NCBI RefSeq assembly: GCF_016735115.1
Contig: NZ_JAERQJ010000006.1
Location: forward strand, 1 to 64,000
Source: Aquimarina mytili
GTDB taxonomy: Bacteria; Bacteroidota; Bacteroidia; Flavobacteriales; Flavobacteriaceae
Direction: 5' to 3'
DNA: 64,000 nucleotides
A model generated the notes under the pieces. It was given only the letters and a program-made list of their open reading frames with translations, was not told where the DNA came from and did no database searches. The position numbers were made by a program, and so were the translations under genes. Below are positions 51,984 through 60,713 of this stretch, piece by piece. How positions within the stretch are numbered: the stretch's first letter is position 1; every line of letters starts with the position of its first letter.

Positions 51984-52111
51984 CGATTTTGTTGTTTTAC
52001 TTGGTAAAAGCTATGTTAAACAATTATATTTTACATATTTCTTGGAGAAGTTGTGTATATTTAAATCCCAAATATGGCTATAATACAAGAAAAATATAGT
52101 TTTTACGTTAT

Positions 52112-53620
52112 ATGAAAATGGCAAAAGTATTACCTCAAATCTTATTATATATAGTAGCTATTCTTATTTGCAACACTACTATTCATGCACAGGATAATGA
52201 TCTGGCATGTAGAACTGCTAATCCATTTTGTTCTGATGCTTCGCAAGAATTAACATTTCCAAATATAACGGGAGAAGATATAAGCTTTCAAGGCTTAGGG
52301 TGTCTTAATACCACGCGCAACTCGTCTTGGTATTATATTCGTATAGATCAACCTGGCGAATTAATTTTTGATATTCAGCAATGGGTAGAGATTAATGTAA
52401 ATAACACTTTGGATAGAGGTGAAAGGCAGCTAGATGTAGATTTTATCGCCTGGGGACCATTTCCAACGTCGTTTATAGATTGTGACCTGTTGGCTACTGG
52501 GTGTGATAACAATGGAGATGGAGAGAACTTGCGTCCAGAAGAATGTGTTAACAATGTTGATGATCCTGAGTATTATACTACTGGGCTTTTGGGTATGGAT
52601 AATACGAATATTGTAGATTGTAGTTATGCCAGAACCCCTGAAGAAAATATTTTCATAGAAACATTTACAATTCCTTCTGCACAATCTGGGGAGTATTATA
52701 TCATTTTGATTACTAATTTTTCTGATGAAGCCGGTGTTATTCAGCTTCAACAAACTAATCTTGGTGATCCTAACGCAGGAACAACTGATTGTAGTATCCT
52801 TGAGCCGGGAGTGGGTATGGATGTCGCGGTTTGCGGTCCATCCGAGTTTCCGGTTACTATAGAAGGAAGATTCCCTGATGCTATTGCTTATCAATGGAGA
52901 AGTGCAGACCCAGGAACTACTAATTTTACTTCTATTCCTGATCCTGAAGGAGGAGTGCCGTTTTTAGAAGTGAGTTCTCCGGGAGTATATGAATTAATTG
53001 GATATTCTGATACAGGTAGAACAGTTGAAGTAGGAAGAGATGATTTGGTGGTTTTAGATGTTTCTAATGCCGTAACTTCGGTATCGCATAGTATTGCAGA
53101 AGAGTCTTTTGCTGGTAGTTACACGATTACTGCGCAAGTTACTGCTGCGCCAGAGGTTCAAGCAGCGGGATTTGAAGATTTTGAGTATAGGCTTGATCGG
53201 GATTTAGGAAATGGATTTATAGTATACAGAGAATTTCAGGCCTCTCCTGTATTTGAAAATGTTCCTCCGGGAGATTATCGCATAACTGCTAGATATGCGA
53301 ATTGCCCTGATAGCGAAAGAGAATCAGATATTTTTATGATTCTTGGGTATCCTAAATATTTTACTCCAAACGGAGATGGATTTCATGATACCTGGAGTCT
53401 TATCAATATAGAAGATCAATCAGATGCATTAATTTATATATTTGATAGATACGGTAAATTGTTAAAACAGCTACGCCCTGGTGGTTTAGGTTGGGATGGT
53501 ACCTATAATGGTAAACTAATGCCGTCTTCCGATTATTGGTTTAGAGTAGAGTTCAATGAACCTAGAGATCCAAATATGAGACGAAGGGTTTTTGCAGGAA
53601 ACTTTTCGTTGATACGATAA
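52112..53620 (+). CDS. secreted T9SS type-B sorting-domain protein
   Basis: A 502-residue secreted protein with a signal peptide (about 1-25, TIHAQ). The N-terminal 230 residues contain several cysteines and Asn/Asp-rich segments (CSDASQELTFPNI). The last 90 residues are the gliding-motility-type CTD: KYFTPNGDGFHDTWSLINIE, IYIFDRYGKLLKQL and GWDGTYNGKLMPSSDYWFRV. This domain targets proteins through the type IX secretion system. The middle has Ig-like strands. The cargo function is unknown. It is monocistronic and ends in a very strong terminator. Confidence 0.85.
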   Translation: MKMAKVLPQILLYIVAILICNTTIHAQDNDLACRTANPFCSDASQELTFPNITGEDISFQGLGCLNTTRNSSWYYIRIDQPGELIFDIQQWVEINVNNTLDRGERQLDVDFIAWGPFPTSFIDCDLLATGCDNNGDGENLRPEECVNNVDDPEYYTTGLLGMDNTNIVDCSYARTPEENIFIETFTIPSAQSGEYYIILITNFSDEAGVIQLQQTNLGDPNAGTTDCSILEPGVGMDVAVCGPSEFPVTIEGRFPDAIAYQWRSADPGTTNFTSIPDPEGGVPFLEVSSPGVYELIGYSDTGRTVEVGRDDLVVLDVSNAVTSVSHSIAEESFAGSYTITAQVTAAPEVQAAGFEDFEYRLDRDLGNGFIVYREFQASPVFENVPPGDYRITARYANCPDSERESDIFMILGYPKYFTPNGDGFHDTWSLINIEDQSDALIYIFDRYGKLLKQLRPGGLGWDGTYNGKLMPSSDYWFRVEFNEPRDPNMRRRVFAGNFSLIR

Positions 53621-53621
53621 T

Positions 53622-53656
53622 AAAAAAGGGAGGTAATTTAATTACCTCCCTTTTTT
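53622..53656. terminator. bidirectional terminator (near-perfect palindrome)
   Basis: Bases 53622-53638 are the exact reverse complement of 53640-53656 around a single central base. A-tract, GGGAGG stem and T-tract allow termination from both sides, for the T9SS cargo gene and the convergent porin gene. Confidence 0.9.
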
Positions 53657-53677
53657 ATTATGTATATTGATTTGTTC

Positions 53678-55207
53678 TTAAAAATTCATCGCAAGTGTAA
53701 ACGTGAAATTGTCTCTATACGAGTCTATGACTGCAAAATTAGTGAAGCCAGATCCGGGGAAAAACTCTTCCTCTCTTTGTTGTTCTGAATAATCATAGGC
53801 AACGTCAAATTTAAACTTCCCAAAATTGTATCCTCCACCAATAGAATATCCTATTTTATCCCCAAATAACAGATCGTTTTCATAAGGACTTTCTTCGTAA
53901 TTAAAACCGCCTCTAAAACTCCACTGACCATTTCTCCATTCTGTTCCTAGTCTAATTATTGAAACGCCTTGAAGGTTGTCGTTAATTTCTCTATTGACAT
54001 TAGAAAATACATTACCTTGATCAGAACTAAGTTTTATAGATGAATAATCTTTATAGGAGTAATCTAAACTGATTAATCCTTGCTGACCAAACAAGAAAGC
54101 GATACTTCCCGTTGCAGTGGCGGGAGTGCGTAATCGATACTCTGGAAAAATATTAGTGACTCTTGGATCTACTAATGCTCGTCCGTTGGTGTTTCCGAAT
54201 GTTTCTAATTGTTGTGTGGTTTCTTCTTCAATATAATACCAGGTTGGCGTTTCAAAAGAAGCCCCTAAACGAATCATTTGTGATACTTTTGCAATCCCTC
54301 CAATTTGAGCAGAAAAACCTGCTCCAGTAGTTGATAGTCTATTGGTAAAAGTTACTTCATTTACAATGCTTCCAGTATTATCATTTCGCTCAAAAAATTG
54401 AGTAACCTTATCATAACTTATAAAGTGAGAATTAAGATTGAAACCTATATAATAGTTTTGATTGATCTGTGCTCCTCCGTTAAGGGTAAATTTACCATTT
54501 AAGCCTGTACTTTCGAAGAAAAACTCTTGATCAAAAACACCTGGAGCAATGTTTGAAAAATATAAAGTGTTATCAGGATTGTCTAGATCGTTGGCTTCGA
54601 TCAAAAAGGATTCGTGACCAAGAAAAGCTTGTTGTGCACTAAAACCTTCGTTTTCTCCTAAAAAGGAATATAAATTATCAATATTTTCTCCAGACCTAAG
54701 AGTGATTAAGTCTAAGGGGATTCCTTGTGCTTCAGCTAGAAAGTAATTATCTATTGAATTACTATAAGTGGCAGTACTTTCACTTCGGCCAAAAGCAAGA
54801 AACTCATCAGCATTATCTGAGGTTTGATCATAGGCTAATCCTAAAGAAAATTTATTAACTCCATTAGAATCTTTATTGTATTCATAAATGAAAACTGCTC
54901 CTAACTGGTTAAAATTTAAGTTCATGTCGCTATTATTAGAAAAGCCATCGAAATAATTTGCGTCATTATCGATTCTGCTAGTCGAGAGCGTAACTGAACC
55001 ATTCGATTCTAAAAATACAGCAGATCCCGCTGGGTTGATTTGTAAAGCCGATAAATCACCCCCAAGAGCACCAAATGCCCCGCTCATGCCTCTAAATCGA
55101 GCTGTACCCATAATGTTTTGTTGGGAGTATCGTAGAGCGTCTGTAATATCTTGAGCATTCAGAAAAGACATAGATATGGTGCATATGAATAAAAATATTT
55201 TTTTCAT
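53678..55207 (-). CDS. OmpP1/FadL-type outer-membrane transport protein
   Basis: A 509-residue protein with a signal peptide (about 1-18, LNAQ) and a FadL-like beginning (DALRYSQQNIMGTARFRGMSGAFGALGGDLSALQINPAGSA, here cited in part), which would form the hatch, followed by amphipathic strands ending FTLAMNF with a C-terminal Phe. FadL relatives let hydrophobic molecules cross the outer membrane. The actual ligand is unknown. It stands alone, convergent with the T9SS cargo gene. Confidence 0.85.
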   Translation of the reverse strand: MKKIFLFICTISMSFLNAQDITDALRYSQQNIMGTARFRGMSGAFGALGGDLSALQINPAGSAVFLESNGSVTLSTSRIDNDANYFDGFSNNSDMNLNFNQLGAVFIYEYNKDSNGVNKFSLGLAYDQTSDNADEFLAFGRSESTATYSNSIDNYFLAEAQGIPLDLITLRSGENIDNLYSFLGENEGFSAQQAFLGHESFLIEANDLDNPDNTLYFSNIAPGVFDQEFFFESTGLNGKFTLNGGAQINQNYYIGFNLNSHFISYDKVTQFFERNDNTGSIVNEVTFTNRLSTTGAGFSAQIGGIAKVSQMIRLGASFETPTWYYIEEETTQQLETFGNTNGRALVDPRVTNIFPEYRLRTPATATGSIAFLFGQQGLISLDYSYKDYSSIKLSSDQGNVFSNVNREINDNLQGVSIIRLGTEWRNGQWSFRGGFNYEESPYENDLLFGDKIGYSIGGGYNFGKFKFDVAYDYSEQQREEEFFPGSGFTNFAVIDSYRDNFTFTLAMNF

Positions 55208-55302
55208 CTGTTTTTAAGTTTTGAATTACAGAATATCTCAAAAATAATAAGACATTCAGAAAAGTTGTCTGATAATGATCAGGTTTAGATATGTTTTATC
55301 AT

Positions 55303-56373
55303 TTAACCTCTTCCTCGGCCTCTGCTTCCTCCGCTTCGAGAGCCGCTGCTTCTTGATCTGCTTCCACCAGAGCGAGAAAAACCACTGCTGCGTGATGAAC
55401 CTCCTCTAGAGTAGCCAGAGCTTCTGCTATTGGATGATCTAGACGGTGAATACCCTCTACTTCGACTAGGAGAAGAGTAACTTCTTGACCGTGTTGAAGA
55501 ACCATAATATCTATTGGTTCCACCTCGGTTTACAGATGATGATCGGGATCGCGTACTGTTATTATAATAATTTGAAGATCTTGTCCTGCTTCTTGAATCT
55601 GCAGATACTCTTCTTCGATTTGTATAGCTTTGTCTACTTCTGCTATAGTTAGCAGAACTTCTTGACCTGGCATTATATCTTGAGTTGTATGCACCACGAC
55701 TTCTGGTTGAATACGCATAAGCATTACGTGCGCCTCGGTTGTAAGCATAATATCGACCTCTTCCATAAGAACCACGATAGAAACCGCGATTAAAACCTCT
55801 ATAGAAGCCTGCATAATATGGAGGGCAATAAAAACCACCACCATACCATGGGTTGCCCCATCCAAAGCCTAAGCCCCATCCTGGTCCATTCCATCCCCAA
55901 CCAGCATTCCATCCCCAGCCAGCGTTCCATCCCCAGCCTGGGCCATACCAACCGTTCCATCCCCAGCCGTTCCATCCCCAACCGGTATTGAATAAATTCA
56001 CATTAACCTCTGTAGGGTTGCTTCCCCAAGTAGGTTGCCCTGCTTCATAATTAATTGCAGTAGCAGTTGTGTCTGCGGTATCATATCCTTCACTAGAGTA
56101 TGAATCAACATCTGTAAAAATCTCATTGTTTTCTATTACATTGTCTATTTGTGCAGATTTTTCTGAAAAATAGGACGAATAATAACCAGAGTTATTATTG
56201 TTGTTATTACTCGGTTGTTGATTTTCAATATTTCTTTGGCTTCTTGCTTCTCCATATATACCATCATTATGCGGGGTATATTCATAAGAGCCACAAGACG
56301 TCAACAAAAATATGCTGCCAAGTAGTAGGACTCCTATAGCACCATTTCTTTGAAAATAATTTTTAGACTGCAT
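55303..56373 (-). CDS. repeat-rich lipoprotein (Gly/Trp then Ser/Arg/Gly)
   Basis: A 356-residue lipoprotein (lipobox LTSC, Cys27). The first third is Asn/Ser-rich; residues about 127-180 repeat GWGWNG-like units; the last 150 residues are dominated by Ser, Arg, Gly and Tyr (SRSRSS, SRGGSSRSSGF). No catalytic domain is visible. Such proteins occur next to proS in some Flavobacteriaceae under names like vitellogenin-II-like. It may bind water, polymer or cell-wall material at the surface. The DNA of the Trp/Gly part is itself a tandem repeat, so its length probably varies. Confidence 0.7.
   Translation of the reverse strand: MQSKNYFQRNGAIGVLLLGSIFLLTSCGSYEYTPHNDGIYGEARSQRNIENQQPSNNNNNNSGYYSSYFSEKSAQIDNVIENNEIFTDVDSYSSEGYDTADTTATAINYEAGQPTWGSNPTEVNVNLFNTGWGWNGWGWNGWYGPGWGWNAGWGWNAGWGWNGPGWGLGFGWGNPWYGGGFYCPPYYAGFYRGFNRGFYRGSYGRGRYYAYNRGARNAYAYSTRSRGAYNSRYNARSRSSANYSRSRQSYTNRRRVSADSRSRTRSSNYYNNSTRSRSSSVNRGGTNRYYGSSTRSRSYSSPSRSRGYSPSRSSNSRSSGYSRGGSSRSSGFSRSGGSRSRSSGSRSGGSRGRGRG
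55878..55985. repeat. short tandem DNA repeat coding for GWGWN units
   Basis: About seven imperfect copies of a 14-18-base unit related to TTCCATCCCCAGCC. They encode the Trp-Gly-rich stretch of the lipoprotein at 55303. Such arrays change length by slippage. Confidence 0.7.
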
Positions 56374-56472
56374 ATCTTCTTATTTTATTGTTGAACATTA
56401 CAAATTTAGTTAGTTTTGCGCTAATTAAATTATATTTAACAAAGCCACAACATTTGTGCCAAATAGCAGATT

Positions 56473-57951
56473 ATGAGCAAGAATTTAACGAAGCGTAGTG
56501 AAGATTATTCAAAATGGTATAATGAATTAGTCGTAAAGGCTGATTTAGCCGAAAATTCAGCAGTAAGAGGATGTATGGTTATTAAGCCGTATGGGTATGC
56601 TATTTGGGAAAAAATGCAGGCAGAATTAGATAGAAAGTTTAAAGAAACTGGGCATCAAAATGCATATTTTCCATTATTTGTCCCAAAAAGCCTCTTTGAA
56701 GCTGAAGAAAAAAATGCTGAAGGATTTGCTAAAGAATGTGCTGTTGTAACCCATTACAGGTTAAAAACGGATCCGGAAGACAGCTCTAAATTGATTGTAG
56801 ATCCAAAGGCAAAACTTGAAGAAGAGCTAATCGTTCGCCCAACATCTGAAGCTATTATTTGGAATACGTATAAAGGTTGGATACAGTCTTATCGTGATTT
56901 ACCTATTTTGGTTAATCAATGGGCAAATGTAGTTCGTTGGGAAATGAGAACCCGTCTTTTTTTACGTACGGCTGAGTTTTTATGGCAAGAAGGGCATACG
57001 GCTCATGAAACTAGACAAGAAGCTATAGCTGAGACTGAGCAGATGAACAATGTGTATGCAGATTTTGTTGAGAATTTTATGGCTATACCAGTGATTAAAG
57101 GAAGGAAAACAGAAAGCGAGCGTTTTGCTGGAGCAGAAGATACGTATTGTATTGAGGCATTGATGCAAGATGGTAAAGCTTTGCAGGCAGGAACTTCACA
57201 TTTCTTAGGACAAAATTTTGCTAAAGCATTTGATGTTAAATTTACCTCAAAAGAAGGAAAGTTAGATTACGTTTGGGCTACATCATGGGGGGTTTCTACA
57301 AGGTTAATGGGGGCTCTTATTATGACGCATAGTGATGATAACGGATTGGTTCTGCCTCCTAATTTGGCTCCAATACAGGTGGTTATTGTGCCTATATATA
57401 AAGGAGAAGAGCAATTAGAGCAAATTTCGGAAGTAGCTAATGAAATAGTAAATGATTTAAGATCTAAAGGGATTTCGGTTAAGTTTGATAATCGTGATAC
57501 GCATAGACCAGGAGCCAAGTTTGCGCAGTATGAATTGCAGGGTGTTCCTCTTCGAATAGCTATTGGTCCAAAAGATTTAGAAAAAGGAACGGTAGAATTA
57601 GCTAGAAGAGATACTTTGACTAAGCAATTTGTTGAAAAGGATAATGTGGTAGATACAATAGAGTCTCTACTGAAAGAAATTCAGCAAAGTTTACATCAGA
57701 AAGCTACCGATTATAGAGATGAGCATATTACCGAAGTCAGTACTTTTGATGAGTTTAAAGAAGTTTTAGAGAAAAAAGGAGGATTTATTTCTGCACACTG
57801 GGACGGAACAATAGAAACCGAACAAAAGATTAAAGAGTTAACTAAAGCGACTATACGTTGTATTCCATTTGATGCAAAAGAAGAAAATGGAGAATGTGTT
57901 TACACAGGTAAACCCTCCAAAATACGTGTTTTATTTGCCAAGGCATATTAA
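56473..57951 (+). CDS. proS: prolyl-tRNA synthetase (ThrRS-like type)
   Basis: A 492-residue class II synthetase of the short, eukaryote/archaea-like type without the bacterial editing insert. Motif 2 region [20 protein letters not shown] and motif 3 region [19 protein letters not shown] are present, with the N-terminal [14 protein letters not shown]. The C-terminal zinc-binding-like domain ends FAKAY. It attaches proline to tRNA-Pro. It is divergent from the repeat lipoprotein and lies upstream of two tRNA-Glu genes. Confidence 0.96.
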   Translation: MSKNLTKRSEDYSKWYNELVVKADLAENSAVRGCMVIKPYGYAIWEKMQAELDRKFKETGHQNAYFPLFVPKSLFEAEEKNAEGFAKECAVVTHYRLKTDPEDSSKLIVDPKAKLEEELIVRPTSEAIIWNTYKGWIQSYRDLPILVNQWANVVRWEMRTRLFLRTAEFLWQEGHTAHETRQEAIAETEQMNNVYADFVENFMAIPVIKGRKTESERFAGAEDTYCIEALMQDGKALQAGTSHFLGQNFAKAFDVKFTSKEGKLDYVWATSWGVSTRLMGALIMTHSDDNGLVLPPNLAPIQVVIVPIYKGEEQLEQISEVANEIVNDLRSKGISVKFDNRDTHRPGAKFAQYELQGVPLRIAIGPKDLEKGTVELARRDTLTKQFVEKDNVVDTIESLLKEIQQSLHQKATDYRDEHITEVSTFDEFKEVLEKKGGFISAHWDGTIETEQKIKELTKATIRCIPFDAKEENGECVYTGKPSKIRVLFAKAY

Positions 57952-57976
57952 GTTTTAGAAAAAAATAAAATAACAC

Positions 57977-58006
57977 TTGCGCCATTAAAAAATAGTTGTA
58001 TTTTTG
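57977..58006 (+). promoter_or_regulatory. promoter of tRNA-Glu/rpsT unit (TTG-N19-TATTTTTG)
   Basis: TTG (57977-57979) is followed after exactly 19 bases by TATTTTTG (57999-58006), a full Bacteroidota -33/-7 pair. The first tRNA begins 23 bases beyond the -7 box. Confidence 0.8.
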
Positions 58007-58029
58007 CATCCGCAATTAGGCAAATAGAT

Positions 58030-58101
58030 GGCCCGTTCGTCTATCGGCTAGGACGCCAGGTTTTCATCCTGGTAAGAGGGGTTCGATTCCCCTACGGGCT
58101 A
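58030..58101 (+). tRNA. tRNA-Glu (anticodon TTC), copy 1
   Basis: A 72-base tRNA. Acceptor stem GGCCCGT pairs with ACGGGCT (a terminal G-U pair), discriminator A. Anticodon stem CCAGG/CCTGG with loop TTTTCAT gives anticodon TTC, glutamate. T-arm GAGGGG...CCCCT with TTCGATT loop. CCA is not encoded. A second, identical copy follows 67 bases downstream. Confidence 0.95.
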
Positions 58102-58168
58102 CAAATATTGAAATTAATTGCAGATTTATAACGAAAGCTATAAATTTGCAATCTTTGAAAGAGAAAAT

Positions 58169-58240
58169 GGCCCGTTCGTCTATCGGCTAGGACGCCAGGT
58201 TTTCATCCTGGTAAGAGGGGTTCGATTCCCCTACGGGCTA
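58169..58240 (+). tRNA. tRNA-Glu (anticodon TTC), copy 2
   Basis: Identical over the whole tRNA to the copy at 58030-58101, including two bases before and about five after the gene. It is a recent tandem duplication, or kept identical by conversion. It lies 33 bases upstream of rpsT and is probably on the same transcript. Confidence 0.95.
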
Positions 58241-58273
58241 CAAATTTATAGTAAGAAATTTAACAGAAGAGAG

Positions 58274-58522
58274 ATGGCAAATCATAAGTCAGCATTAAAG
58301 AGAATTAGAAACAGTGAGACTAAGCGTCTTAGAAACAGATATCAGCATAAAACTACACGTAATGCTATTAAAAAATTACGTGAAGCTGATAAAAAAGAAG
58401 CAGAAACTTTGTTTCCAACTGTAGTTTCTATGCTTGATAAGTTAGCTAAAAACAATGTTATTCATAAGAATAAAGCAGCTAACCTTAAATCTCAGTTGGC
58501 AAAGCACGTAGCTGCATTATAG
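58274..58522 (+). CDS. rpsT: 30S ribosomal protein S20
   Basis: An 82-residue basic protein with the S20 beginning [21 protein letters not shown] and the internal [15 protein letters not shown]. It binds 16S rRNA in the small subunit. The ATG at 58274 is the normal start, just after the second tRNA-Glu; a longer frame runs back through both tRNAs and is not real. The length matches the family (about 87 in E. coli). A strong terminator follows. Confidence 0.96.
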   Translation: MANHKSALKRIRNSETKRLRNRYQHKTTRNAIKKLREADKKEAETLFPTVVSMLDKLAKNNVIHKNKAANLKSQLAKHVAAL

Positions 58523-58548
58523 TAGTATACGATTTTTGAAAGAATATA

Positions 58549-58581
58549 AGCTTTTCCTTTTTATAAGGAAGAGCTTTTTTT
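58549..58581 (+). terminator. terminator after rpsT
   Basis: AGCTTTTCCTT pairs with AAGGAAGAGCT, with one mismatch, around a TTTAT loop, followed by a run of T. It lies about 27 bases after the rpsT stop. Confidence 0.85.
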
Positions 58582-58630
58582 GTTGAATGGTATGTGAATG
58601 TGATATTACGTTGATTGTTAAGTAAGAGGG

Positions 58631-59866
58631 CTATCGATTTTTTTCTTCGATCCAACGAGACATAAATTCTGTACTTCTCATTGTGTGATACTGCAACATA
58701 GAGCCAATAAAATTAGTTGAACGATGCTCTTCAAGGTTGTTTTGAAGGGTTTTGATTTGAGATATTAATTGATTCGAAAATTTTTGTTTTTGAAATCTAG
58801 TATTTATGATTTCAATTCCGTTTTGTTGTGATTGTTGCCAGATATTTTTATTAGAATAGAGCCTCACTGCGGCTTTGGCAAAATGTTCTGGGTTATCTGC
58901 GACAAAACCATTCCAATCTGAATCTTCATCGAGCATTCCTTCGGCTCCAATGGTTGTGGTAACACTTGGTGTTCCGCAAAGCATTGCTTCTGCAAGTTTT
59001 CCTTTAATGCCAGCTCCAAATCGCAAAGGAGCAAGGCAAACTCGAGCTTTTCTTACTACCTCTTGTGCATCTGATGCTCTGCCTTTTATATAAAAACCTT
59101 CTTTTGGGTTGTTGAGTTGTGTAACTTTTGCAGATGGGTAAGCGCCATAAATATGTAGTTCTGTTTCAGGTATTTCTTTCTTGATTAGGGGCCAGATGGT
59201 CTCTTTTAAGTATAATACGCTATTCCAGTTAGGTTCATGCCTGAAATTTCCGATGGTGATAAAATGTTTTCTTTCTTCAAAACTAGGCCAGTCTTTTTTT
59301 TCTTCCTGAGTGATCGGTGGTAGTAAAAAAGGGACATAAGATAGAAGATCTTCTTTAATTTTAAAGGTATCTGTTAATACTTTCATTTCAAAATCTGAAA
59401 TGATTAATGAAAGATCAGATCTATATATACTTGCAATCTCTCTTTTGGTAGCATCATTTATTTGAAGCTCTTCGATTCGAAATTCTCTCTTATTTTTAAA
59501 TGCTTCTTGTCTGCTTTTGCGTAAACTGTGCAGATCTTCTGTGTTTAGAACTCTTAGCGCCTTAGGGCAATGTTTAGCGACTCTCCATCCAAACTGTTCT
59601 TCTATCATAAATCGGTCAAACATTACAATATCTGGTTGTAAATGCTTAATAAACCTATCAAAATTAGGGCTATTGATTTCAATGGTTTCTGTTGAAATAT
59701 TATAATCTTTCAAAAGAGCCATGTGTTCGGTTTTTGAAGCCGGGCTGGCAAAAGTTACCTTCCAGTTATATGATAAAAATAACTCAATGAGCTGTAGCAT
59801 TCTACTTCCTGCAGCAGATGAATTTGGCTCAGGCCAAACAAAACCAATAATTAGAATGTGATTCAT
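58631..59866 (-). CDS. glycosyltransferase, GT4-like
   Basis: A 411-residue protein from the ATG at 59866 (MNHILIIGFVWPEPNSSAAG). It has two Rossmann halves; the N-terminal glycine-rich loop follows the start, and the C-terminal half has LRFGAGIKGKLAEAMLCGTPSVTTTIGAEGM, the nucleotide-sugar and phosphate-binding region typical of GT4 enzymes. The acceptor is unknown; surface polysaccharide or glycolipid is usual. No other sugar genes are near. The terminator of the preceding gene overlaps its leader, so it may have low expression by read-through only. Confidence 0.85.
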   Translation of the reverse strand: MNHILIIGFVWPEPNSSAAGSRMLQLIELFLSYNWKVTFASPASKTEHMALLKDYNISTETIEINSPNFDRFIKHLQPDIVMFDRFMIEEQFGWRVAKHCPKALRVLNTEDLHSLRKSRQEAFKNKREFRIEELQINDATKREIASIYRSDLSLIISDFEMKVLTDTFKIKEDLLSYVPFLLPPITQEEKKDWPSFEERKHFITIGNFRHEPNWNSVLYLKETIWPLIKKEIPETELHIYGAYPSAKVTQLNNPKEGFYIKGRASDAQEVVRKARVCLAPLRFGAGIKGKLAEAMLCGTPSVTTTIGAEGMLDEDSDWNGFVADNPEHFAKAAVRLYSNKNIWQQSQQNGIEIINTRFQKQKFSNQLISQIKTLQNNLEEHRSTNFIGSMLQYHTMRSTEFMSRWIEEKNR

Positions 59867-59882
59867 TCGATATTTTTTAATC

Positions 59883-59910
59883 AAAAAAGCCTCAGTGGTA
59901 TACTGAGGCT
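59883..59910 (-). terminator. terminator after the zinc-ribbon-like gene
   Basis: On the minus strand AGCCTCAGT and CACTGAGGCT form the stem, followed by TTTTTT. It lies between the stop of the gene at 59934 and the start of the glycosyltransferase at 59866, so that gene needs its own promoter or read-through. Confidence 0.85.
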
Positions 59911-59933
59911 ATGTTTTAATAACTGTTGATGCG

Positions 59934-60710
59934 TTATAGTTTAGAAAAAAGGGTTTCCATTTTTTCTTTTTGTTCTTTAGCAAGTTCTTGGTCTACTAGT
60001 ATTCTACCACTGTGCTCATCTGTAATTATTTTTTTACGAGAGGCAATTTCCATTTGTACTTGTGGTGGAATAGTGAAGAAAGATCCTCCAGATGCGCCAC
60101 GTTCGATAGGTACAACTGCTAAACCATTTTTTACGTTCTTTCTGATTCTTTTATAAGCAGCAACTAATCTTTCCTCGATTTCTTTTTGATAATCTTCTGA
60201 TTTAGCAATTAAAGCTTGCTCTTCTTTTTCAGTTTCGGCTAAGATTGCATCTAATTCTCCTTTTTTATGAGAAAGGTGTTCATTGCGCTCAGCTAATTTA
60301 TCTTTGGTCTGACCTATAATCTCATTTTTCTGAACGATCTGTGCCTTATGTTCTTTAATATGCTTTTCTGCTAATTGAATTTCTAATTCTTGAAATTCGA
60401 TCTCCTTGCTTAAAGAATTGTACTCGCGATTGTTACGTACGTTTTTTTGTTGCTCTCCGTACTTCTTGATTAGCGCTTTAGCTTCTTCGATTAGATTTTT
60501 CTTACTCTTGATACCATCATCGATAGTTTCAAGGTCGTTATTTAGTTTTTCTAATCGTTTGTTTAATCCGGCTACTTCATCTTCGAGATCTTCAACTTCT
60601 AAAGGTAGTTCTCCACGTACGTTTCTGATCTCATCAACTCTAGAGTCAATTAATTGCAAATCGTATAATGCTCTTAATTTTTGCTCAACAGTAACTTCTT
60701 TCTTTGCCAT
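59934..60710 (-). CDS. coiled-coil protein of the C4 zinc-ribbon (zf-RING_7) family lacking the zinc ligands
   Basis: A 258-residue protein. Residues about 10-185 form a long coiled coil; the last 60 residues match the zinc-ribbon end of this family. However, the places of the four cysteines are Ser207, Ser210 (RGASGGSFF), Asp231 and Ser234 (DEHSGRILV), so no zinc can be bound in the usual way. The surrounding words IPPQ and GRIL are kept, so the fold is probably intact. Its molecular role is not known with confidence. It follows the Nif3-like gene by 3 bases and is surely co-transcribed. Confidence 0.85.
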   Translation of the reverse strand: MAKKEVTVEQKLRALYDLQLIDSRVDEIRNVRGELPLEVEDLEDEVAGLNKRLEKLNNDLETIDDGIKSKKNLIEEAKALIKKYGEQQKNVRNNREYNSLSKEIEFQELEIQLAEKHIKEHKAQIVQKNEIIGQTKDKLAERNEHLSHKKGELDAILAETEKEEQALIAKSEDYQKEIEERLVAAYKRIRKNVKNGLAVVPIERGASGGSFFTIPPQVQMEIASRKKIITDEHSGRILVDQELAKEQKEKMETLFSKL

Positions 60711-60713
60711 ATT

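Noticed and set aside
55299..55981. Alternative-frame proteins in the Gly/Trp/Ser/Arg gene
   Set aside because: Low-complexity DNA leaves several frames open. Only the frame with a lipobox signal and balanced family-like order is credible.
58118..58273. N-terminal extension of S20 running back through tRNA-Glu
   Set aside because: The extension reads through a tRNA gene; the ATG at 58274 gives the exact S20 start.
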